From Pseudomonadota bacterium (GTDB lineage: Bacteria > Pseudomonadota > Alphaproteobacteria > Rhizobiales > Hyphomicrobiaceae), in the NCBI GenBank assembly GCA_023412745.1, contig JAEZBZ010000253.1:1-5193 (forward strand): 5,193 bases of DNA, in the 5' to 3' direction. Shown here one piece after another: positions 1-5,193 of the stretch. The notes under the pieces are model-generated. The model did no database searches, was not told where the DNA came from, and saw only the letters and a list, made by a program, of their open reading frames with translations. The number at the start of each line of letters is the position of its first letter. Position 1 is the first letter of the stretch. The position numbers and the translations under genes were made by a program.

Positions 1-33
1 GATATCATCATCAGTATGTGCGAGGTTTGTCAT
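1..33 (-). CDS. 5' end of a divergent gene, possibly a MoxR-family AAA ATPase (partial)
   Basis: Reading leftwards, an ATG at 33-31 opens a frame of 11 codons, MTNLAHTDDDI, that leaves the window without a stop. A purine-rich GAGG lies only 2 bases before the ATG, which is closer than a usual ribosome binding site, so the start is uncertain. The identity cannot be proved from 11 residues. The peptide resembles the N-terminus I recall for rhizobial MoxR-type ATPases, and I recall such genes lying divergently next to DUF1285 genes in Rhizobiales. MoxR proteins are chaperone-like AAA+ ATPases, often encoded with DUF58 and von Willebrand factor A proteins. The assignment is inference from memory and synteny. 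A chance open frame is possible. Confidence 0.35.
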   Translation of the reverse strand, partial: MTNLAHTDDDI

Positions 34-177
34 GGCCTCTACTATATGTGTGCCTTCGCTGGTGCACAAACTCTGCGGCAGCGAAAGTGTTCACAATATG
101 GAGTGCGGCGAATGCCGACCTCCGCCAGCTACTGAGGACCACTATACGGTGAACAACAAGCGTACCGGCAGGCAATC
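34..177. promoter_or_regulatory. intergenic region upstream of the DUF1285 gene, probably a divergent promoter region
   Basis: These 144 bases lie between the putative leftward start at 33 and the DUF1285 start at 178. The left part is less GC-rich than the genes, with TA-rich patches around 40-50 and 94-100, as expected for promoters. No -35/-10 pair with good spacing could be assigned with confidence on either strand. A plus-strand frame open from base 1 to a TGA at 133-135 gives a cysteine-containing 44-residue peptide resembling no family I know, and is treated as non-coding. Confidence 0.4.
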
Positions 178-762
178 ATGACGCAGCAGACCAGCGCAAC
201 GACCGCGCGAATCCAGGGGCTCGATGCCATGATCGCCGCTGCCAAGGGCGATCGCCTTCCTCCCGTGGAAGCGTGGCACCCCCCCTACTGCGGCGACATC
301 GGCATGCGCATCGCCGCAGACGGCACCTGGTACTACCAGAACAGCCCCATCGGACGCATCGCCCTAGTCAAGCTGTTCTCCCGCATTCTCCGCAAGGATA
401 GCGACGGCCGAACCTATCTGGTCACGCCGGTCGAGAAGGTCGATGTGGCCGTGGATGATGCGCCATTCCTGGCGGTTGAAATGCAGGTCGAAAACCGCGG
501 ACGCGAGCAGCAGCTCATTTTCCGCACCAACGTCGACGACGTGGTGACGTGCGGAGAAAACCACCCGCTGCGGTTTGTCAGCGAAGCGGCTGACGGCGGC
601 CTCAAGCCGTACCTTCTGGTGCGCGGCCGTCTGGAAGCCCTGGTCACGCGTTCACTTTACTATGATCTTGTCGAACTAGCCGGGGACGGCTCGGGCGACC
701 ACGCCGGCCACCTCGGCATTTGGAGTGGCGGCGTGTTTCATCCGCTCGAGGCCGCGACTTAA
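178..762 (+). CDS. DUF1285 family protein
   Basis: This 194-residue protein belongs to the DUF1285 family, whose function is unknown. The hallmark block covers residues 28-98: a W-H-P-x-Y-C-G-D segment (33-40), an I-A-x-D-G-x-W-x-Y segment (45-53), S-P-I-x-R (56-60), L-V-K-L-F-S-x-I-L-R (63-72), then L-V-T-P-V-E-K (81-87) and V-D-D-A-P-F (92-97). The C-terminal half (100-190) is a more variable beta-rich part ending in G-V-F-H-P-L. There is no signal peptide or membrane segment, so it should be cytosolic. The length is normal for the family. The ATG at 178 has a weak AGG 5 bases upstream and places the conserved region at the expected distance from the N-terminus. It is followed by a convergent LysR gene, so it is probably transcribed alone here. 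Family membership is confident; no function is proposed. Confidence 0.93.
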   Translation: MTQQTSATTARIQGLDAMIAAAKGDRLPPVEAWHPPYCGDIGMRIAADGTWYYQNSPIGRIALVKLFSRILRKDSDGRTYLVTPVEKVDVAVDDAPFLAVEMQVENRGREQQLIFRTNVDDVVTCGENHPLRFVSEAADGGLKPYLLVRGRLEALVTRSLYYDLVELAGDGSGDHAGHLGIWSGGVFHPLEAAT

Positions 763-777
763 CGGCAGTGGCGGCCT
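749..777. terminator. inverted repeat at the convergent gene ends, possible bidirectional terminator
   Basis: AGGCCGC at 749-755 is the exact reverse complement of GCGGCCT at 771-777, giving a GC-rich 7-bp stem with a 15-base loop. It spans the 13-base gap between the stop of the DUF1285 gene (760-762) and the stop of the LysR gene (776-778). A second, shorter pairing, CAGT (765-768) with ACTG (777-780), overlaps it. Position suits a terminator shared by both genes, but neither strand has a run of T after the stem, so an intrinsic terminator is only weakly supported. Confidence 0.3.
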
Positions 778-1693
778 ACTGATGGCGCCCGGGGCGCAGC
801 CAAGGCGGCCCGGGCGCATACCAGTCGATCGCAAAATCGATGAAGGCGCGCACTTTCGCCGACAAATGCAGGCGGTGCGGATAAACCAGATGCACAGCCA
901 GCGGGTAAGCTGGCCGCTCGCCCAGCACTTCCACCAGATCCCCCCGCGCCAGGTCCCGCGCCACCACGAACTCTGGACACAGGCCGATGCCAAGTCCGTT
1001 GAGGATCGCCTGACGCACGGCCGGCGCACTGTTCACGCTGAGACTTGGTGTGATGCGGATGTTGACTACATCGCCATTGCGGCGGAAGCGCCAGACGTTG
1101 CGGCCGCGGATGTTGGTGTCTGCGATACAGTTGTGTGCGGACAGGTCCTCAGGGCGCTCCGGGCGCCCGCGACGCTTCAGGTAATCTGGCGACGCGCACG
1201 CCAGGATGGGCATGTCGCACAAACGGCGCGCGATCAGTGAAGATTCGTTGAGTTCTGAAATGCGCAACGCGACCTCGAAGCCTTCCCCGACCAGATCGAC
1301 GATGCGATCCGCCAGCAGAATATCGAGTTCGATGCTTGGAAACACATGCTGGAAGGCAGCCGCCATCTCCAGCAGCTCCAACTCGCCGAACACCTGCGGC
1401 GCGGTTAGGGTCAGGAGCCCACGCGGCTGACCGGAGTTGCTGCGCACGGAATCATCGAGCGCTTCGAATTCGACCAGCACCTCGCGGGCCCGATCGCGAT
1501 AGGCGCGGCCGACCTCGGTCAGCCCGACGCGTCGCGTCGTCCGATTGAGCAAACGGGCACCCAGACGCCGTTCCAACTCGCCGATATGCTTTGAAACAAG
1601 GGCCTTCGACTTTCCAAGCCGCTCGCCTGCTGCAGTAAAGCTATCGGTGTCGACCACGGCCAGGAATGTGCGAATGAGGTCGAGACTATCCAT
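776..1693 (-). CDS. LysR-family transcriptional regulator
   Basis: This 305-residue protein has the normal length and layout of a LysR-type regulator. Residues 3-62 form the winged helix-turn-helix, with the typical run S-F-T-A-A-G-E-R-L (18-26), the recognition helix S-K-A-L-V-S-K-H-I (29-37) and the wing L-L-N-R-T-T-R-R-V-G-L-T (48-59). A linker helix follows to about residue 88. Residues 90-295 form the periplasmic-binding-protein-like effector domain, beginning R-G-L-L-T-L-T-A-P and including G-L-G-I-G-L-C-P (233-240). The sequence is closest in style to the large group that includes DmlR and PgrR, but the effector cannot be predicted. The ATG at 1693-1691 gives the standard LysR N-terminus although no strong Shine-Dalgarno sequence precedes it. 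No gene is divergent from it; the next gene upstream, usg, points the same way 282 bases off. Its targets are therefore not evident, and self-regulation through the inverted repeat at 1701-1739 is plausible. Confidence 0.95.
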   Translation of the reverse strand: MDSLDLIRTFLAVVDTDSFTAAGERLGKSKALVSKHIGELERRLGARLLNRTTRRVGLTEVGRAYRDRAREVLVEFEALDDSVRSNSGQPRGLLTLTAPQVFGELELLEMAAAFQHVFPSIELDILLADRIVDLVGEGFEVALRISELNESSLIARRLCDMPILACASPDYLKRRGRPERPEDLSAHNCIADTNIRGRNVWRFRRNGDVVNIRITPSLSVNSAPAVRQAILNGLGIGLCPEFVVARDLARGDLVEVLGERPAYPLAVHLVYPHRLHLSAKVRAFIDFAIDWYAPGPPWLRPGRHQ

Positions 1694-1700
1694 CTATTGG

Positions 1701-1739
1701 CAATGATTAGTGGCAAATGGCGAAAAAACCGAATCATTG
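1701..1739. promoter_or_regulatory. 8-bp inverted repeat upstream of the LysR gene, candidate operator
   Basis: CAATGATT at 1701-1708 and AATCATTG at 1732-1739 are exact reverse complements separated by 23 bases. They lie 8 to 46 bases before the LysR start codon, in an AT-richer patch than the surrounding DNA. Many LysR-type proteins repress their own gene by binding dyads near its promoter. Here the arms are about 31 bp apart centre to centre, roughly three helical turns, which would put both on the same face of the DNA. The binding protein is inference; no experiment or comparison supports it here. Confidence 0.4.
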
Positions 1740-1940
1740 AACACGCGACAACAACGTCCTTGCCGCCGGTGTATACGTAAAATTTCCCAGAAAGAAAGCC
1801 TTTATTCTGCTTACTGCGCATTTTCCTCGCGTACGAGCTCATTATCACCGTCGACGCCGCGCAACGAACGACGTGGTAGGGTTACCGAAACCACAGCAAC
1901 AAGACGTGAATACCGCCGACGGCTTGCATCGCCGACGGAT

Positions 1941-1956
1941 TTTCCGACATCGGAAA
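1941..1956. promoter_or_regulatory. compact dyad in the usg-LysR gap, operator-like or weak hairpin
   Basis: TTTCCGA (1941-1947) and TCGGAAA (1950-1956) are exact reverse complements separated by two bases, giving a 16-bp nearly perfect palindrome. It begins 20 bases beyond the stop codon of usg, so it could be a weak 3' hairpin for that transcript, with a 6-bp stem and a 4-base loop. No T-run follows in the direction of usg transcription. The compact symmetry equally suits a binding site for a dimeric repressor. Two copies of GCCGACGG (1915-1922 and 1931-1938) lie just beside it. The rest of the 1694-1975 interval shows no gene that I can support on either strand. Confidence 0.35.
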
Positions 1957-1975
1957 CGCCACCAGACGACGATGC

Positions 1976-2245
1976 CTAGTGCAACACGATCTCGCCATCC
2001 ACAAAGCGAACTTCGCTCGGGTGGATGAGCTGGCTGTGCGCAACGCGGACCCTGAACAGCTTGCCGTCCAGGTTCTCAGACCAAAACGCGAGGAAGCCGA
2101 TCAGCTTTGGAAAGCTCGGATGCAAATCGTAGTCCTGCCAAACATAACTCTGCAGCAGGGTTGGAAAATCTGGCATGCGATAGAGGATCTCGGCTGTCGT
2201 GAGACTGTAGCCATTGAGCTGTGCGGCAAAGCTGGAATCGACCAT
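1976..2245 (-). CDS. usg: Usg family protein
   Basis: This 89-residue protein matches the Usg-like family of alphaproteobacteria. Family hallmarks are Y-S-L-T-T-A-E-I-L-Y-R-M-P-D at residues 13-26, L-Q-S-Y-V-W-Q-D-Y-D at 31-40, and R-V-R-V-A-H-S-Q-L-I at 65-74, ending in V-D-G-E-I-V-L-H. Full length is about 90 residues, as here. The start is the ATG at 2245-2243, preceded by GAGGGAG, a strong Shine-Dalgarno sequence. The same frame stays open far upstream, to 2593, but that extension has no family similarity and runs antisense into the TetR gene, so it is rejected. The name comes from a gene near trp genes; I recall usg beside trpF in Caulobacter. The biochemical role is unknown. No trp gene is visible here. 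There is no signal peptide or membrane segment. It is divergent from the TetR gene, which makes it a candidate target of that regulator. Confidence 0.9.
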   Translation of the reverse strand: MVDSSFAAQLNGYSLTTAEILYRMPDFPTLLQSYVWQDYDLHPSFPKLIGFLAFWSENLDGKLFRVRVAHSQLIHPSEVRFVDGEIVLH

Positions 2246-2527
2246 GCAGGTCTCCCTCAAGAAGTCCTTCTCATTCCACACACGACTCCAACAAGGGTAG
2301 CGCAAACAACGCCCCGTGCAACAGTGTTTATCATTCAATTTCAATACACTCGCAGCACCCACAGCTGCTGCTAGCAATCCCTTCCATTCAAACCGCGACA
2401 CGACGCCATAGGCATGAAGCCCCACCAGCCCCTGCGCTGCCTCACTGCCAACACGTTTGCCATGAGCAGTGCGGCGTTCGTCCGCTGACTGCATGACGAT
2501 CGCCGCTTGTGAGGAGAATGCCGCTTG
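2246..2527. promoter_or_regulatory. divergent intergenic region between usg and the TetR gene
   Basis: This 282-base gap must carry the leftward promoter for usg and the rightward promoter for the TetR gene. The most promoter-like part is an AT-rich patch at about 2323-2350, flanked by the short inverted arms AGTGT (2323-2327) and ACACT (2346-2350) and containing two copies of TTCAAT. No convincing long palindrome of the type bound by TetR proteins was found by eye, and no -10/-35 pair can be assigned with confidence. Open frames crossing it on both strands look like chance frames. Confidence 0.4.
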
Positions 2528-3115
2528 ATGAGCAATCTGGAAATTGCACGCGAAAGCATCCTCGGCCATGCCGTGGCCTTTGCCAGCGCGCATGGCATCA
2601 AATCCCTGTCACTTGGTGGCGTCGCGCGCGAGCTTGCCGTCCCGAAAAGCCGGCTGTTCGATATCTTCCCGTCCAACGACGCCTTGCAGCTCGCAGTTCT
2701 CGATCACGCGGCGACCCTCTTCGGCCGGGAAGTCATCGACGCAGTCCCGCAAACGCCAGGAGGCGCTACGCGCATTACCGCGCTTTTTACAAGATGGCTG
2801 AACTGGTCGCGCTCGCCGCGCCTCAGCCGCAGTTGTCCGTTTGTGCAAGCCAGCGCCGAGGGCACCGACCTGCCACCGCTGATAAAGGCCAAGCTGAGTG
2901 AAATTCTCGACCAGTGGACCTCAATCCTGCGGGATACTGTCGAGGAGGCCAAGGCCAGCGGCGGCTTGCGCTCCGACCTCAACAGCGACCAGTTCGTTTT
3001 CGAGTTGTACGGTCTTTACCTGTCGCATCACTTTTGGCATTGGTCGATGCGAGACGCCACCGCCCGTGACAAGACGATGAAGGCATTCGATCGCCTGATG
3101 GGAGACGCGCGCTAA
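2528..3115 (+). CDS. TetR/AcrR-family transcriptional regulator
   Basis: This 195-residue protein has the size and layout of a TetR-type repressor. Residues 5-55 are the N-terminal helix-turn-helix domain: a first helix, then G-I-K-S-L-S-L-G-G-V-A-R-E-L-A-V (23-38), the recognition part P-K-S-R-L-F-D-I-F (39-47) and the closing helix D-A-L-Q-L-A-V-L-D (51-59). Relatives commonly have a glycine where this protein has Arg42 in K-S-R-L-F. The rest (60-195) is an all-helical ligand-binding and dimer domain with C-P-F-V-Q-A-S-A-E (103-111) and F-V-F-E-L-Y-G-L-Y-L (156-165), seen in one common TetR C-terminal group. The ligand is unknown. GAGGAG at 2511-2516 serves as ribosome binding site. A TTG at 2525 directly before the chosen ATG has better spacing (8 against 11 bases) and would add one residue. 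It is divergent from usg, and the thiamine riboswitch begins about 66 bases after its stop. Confidence 0.92.
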   Translation: MSNLEIARESILGHAVAFASAHGIKSLSLGGVARELAVPKSRLFDIFPSNDALQLAVLDHAATLFGREVIDAVPQTPGGATRITALFTRWLNWSRSPRLSRSCPFVQASAEGTDLPPLIKAKLSEILDQWTSILRDTVEEAKASGGLRSDLNSDQFVFELYGLYLSHHFWHWSMRDATARDKTMKAFDRLMGDAR

Positions 3116-3146
3116 GGCGCCTAGCTTGAAGAAAATTACGGTGGCC

Positions 3147-3175
3147 TTGCGTTTCGCCGCCAGACGTCGCACATT
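3147..3175 (+). promoter_or_regulatory. possible promoter for the thiamine operon
   Basis: TTGCGT at 3147-3152 and CACATT at 3170-3175 are separated by 17 bases and resemble a weak sigma-70 type pair. Transcription would then start at about 3181-3183, right at the 5' strand of riboswitch helix P1, where an aptamer leader should begin. The -10 match is poor. The 66-base gap between the TetR stop and the riboswitch offers few other places for a promoter, unless transcription enters from the TetR gene. Confidence 0.3.
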
Positions 3176-3181
3176 CAAAGC

Positions 3182-3282
3182 TCGTTCCGAGGGGGGCCGG
3201 TGGAAGCTGGCTGAGATGGCGCTGAGGATCCCGCGCCGCCACCCTTTGAACCTGATCCGGGTCATGCCGGCGAAGGGACAGG
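3182..3282 (+). promoter_or_regulatory. TPP riboswitch (THI element)
   Basis: The conserved parts of the thiamine pyrophosphate aptamer are all present in order: a G-run at 3191-3196, a small hairpin (CCGG 3197-3200 with CTGG 3207-3210), the pyrimidine-sensing CTGAGA at 3211-3216, then ACCCTTTGAACCTGATC at 3241-3257 and the closing CCGGCGAAGGGA at 3267-3278. An optional extra stem is formed by GGCGC (3218-3222) and GCGCC (3233-3237). Helix P1 pairs GTTCC (3184-3188) with GGGAC (3275-3279). TPP binding normally switches off the downstream thiamine genes. Here the next start codon lies about 10 bases after P1, leaving no room for a terminator, so control of translation initiation is the likely mode; this is inference. 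Edges are approximate. Confidence 0.95.
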
Positions 3283-3289
3283 ACAGCAG

Positions 3290-3673
3290 GTGCAGACGTC
3301 ACAATTCCTCGCGCAGCTATTGGGATCAATTCTCTTGGTCGTCGGGATTGCCGTCCTGGCGGATCGCGCTCACACACGCGCGCTGTCTGAAGAGTTCCTG
3401 CGTAGTCCAGCCCTGCTCTTTCTGGCCGGCCTTCTGGCCCTGGTGCCGGGGCTGGCAATCATCCTGACCCACAATGTCTGGACTGCCGACTGGCGTGTCC
3501 TGATCACGCTGCTGGGCTGGCTGATGACCATTAGCGGCCTCATCCGCATCCTTTTGCCGAACCGAGTGACAGTGCTCGGTCAGGCGCTCCTTTCCAAAAA
3601 CGAGACCTTCACCATCAGCGGCGGCGTCACCGTGTTTCTCGGCGCCGTGCTGACGGTGTGCGGTTTCTTCTAG
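3290..3673 (+). CDS. small four-helix membrane protein, first gene of the thiC transcription unit
   Basis: This 127-residue protein has four hydrophobic stretches long enough to span the inner membrane: about residues 6-24, 41-60, 70-90 and 108-127. A charged loop (25-39) follows the first, and the second ends in the segment L-T-H-N-V-W-T-A-D-W-R (59-69). I recall similar small alphaproteobacterial membrane proteins with a T-H-N-x-W motif, but no named function. It has no ABC or energy-coupling signature that I can see, and is shorter than known thiamine transporters such as PnuT or ThiT. The start is a GTG at 3290 with AGGA (3280-3283) 6 bases before it, directly after riboswitch helix P1. 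It therefore should be controlled by TPP together with thiC, which starts 31 bases after its stop. A role in uptake or handling of thiamine, HMP or a related compound is inferred from position only. Confidence 0.85.
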   Translation: MQTSQFLAQLLGSILLVVGIAVLADRAHTRALSEEFLRSPALLFLAGLLALVPGLAIILTHNVWTADWRVLITLLGWLMTISGLIRILLPNRVTVLGQALLSKNETFTISGGVTVFLGAVLTVCGFF

Positions 3674-3704
3674 CCAACAGATCATCTTTTGGGAGCCAAA
3701 AGTA

Positions 3705-5193
<1,489 letters not shown>

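Noticed and set aside
1..135. Plus-strand open frame from the window edge with several cysteines, ending in TGA at 133-135.
   Set aside because: Only 44 codons, no recognisable family, composition unlike the neighbouring genes, and it overlaps a plausible minus-strand gene start. Could be the tail of a gene only if the upstream sequence supports it.
725..1240. Plus-strand 171-codon frame opposite the LysR gene.
   Set aside because: It overlaps the end of the DUF1285 gene and lies antisense to the conserved LysR effector domain; no domain is recognisable.
1915..1938. Two copies of GCCGACGG as a possible repeat array or CRISPR remnant.
   Set aside because: Only two 8-base copies with an 8-base gap; far too short and few for a CRISPR array, and easily due to chance in GC-rich DNA.
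1979..2374. Plus-strand 131-codon frame opposite usg.
   Set aside because: It is antisense to a recognised Usg protein with its own ribosome binding site and shows no family features.
2246..2593. In-frame upstream extension of usg by 116 codons on the minus strand.
   Set aside because: The extension shows no similarity to the Usg family, overlaps the start of the TetR gene in antisense, and the internal ATG at 2245 has a strong Shine-Dalgarno sequence and gives the family's normal length.
3126..3467. Plus-strand 113-codon frame running through the riboswitch.
   Set aside because: It crosses the structured TPP aptamer and overlaps the membrane protein gene in another frame; no family features.

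Overview
The window looks like chromosomal DNA of a GC-rich alphaproteobacterium, most likely a member of the Rhizobiales (Mesorhizobium/Bradyrhizobium-like). This rests on recognised families: a DUF1285 protein, a Usg-family protein (mainly alphaproteobacterial) and a ThiC with a typical rhizobial sequence. No mobile element, CRISPR array, tRNA or rRNA was seen. The genus assignment is inference.

Left part (1-1693). The first 33 bases hold what is probably the 5' end of a minus-strand gene, running off the window and divergent from the DUF1285 gene (178-762, +). The DUF1285 gene converges on a LysR-type regulator (776-1693, -) with only 13 bases between the stop codons and a 7-bp inverted repeat over the junction. 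An 8-bp inverted repeat lies just upstream of the LysR start and is a candidate operator.

Middle part (1694-3115). A 282-base non-coding stretch contains a compact dyad (1941-1956). Next is a small Usg-family gene (1976-2245, -), separated by 282 bases from a divergently transcribed TetR-type regulator (2528-3115, +). The divergent layout makes usg a natural candidate target of the TetR protein, but no clear operator could be read.

Right part (3116-5193). This is a thiamine biosynthesis transcription unit. A well-conserved TPP riboswitch (about 3182-3282) is followed at once by a 127-residue protein with four predicted membrane helices (3290-3673). After a 31-base gap comes thiC (3705 to beyond the window end), which makes the HMP-phosphate half of thiamine. 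The membrane protein therefore appears to be a TPP-controlled gene placed ahead of thiC. It is the most interesting unexplained item here, and a role in thiamine or HMP metabolism is inferred from position only. ThiC is cut by the window edge before its C-terminal iron-sulfur cysteine motif.
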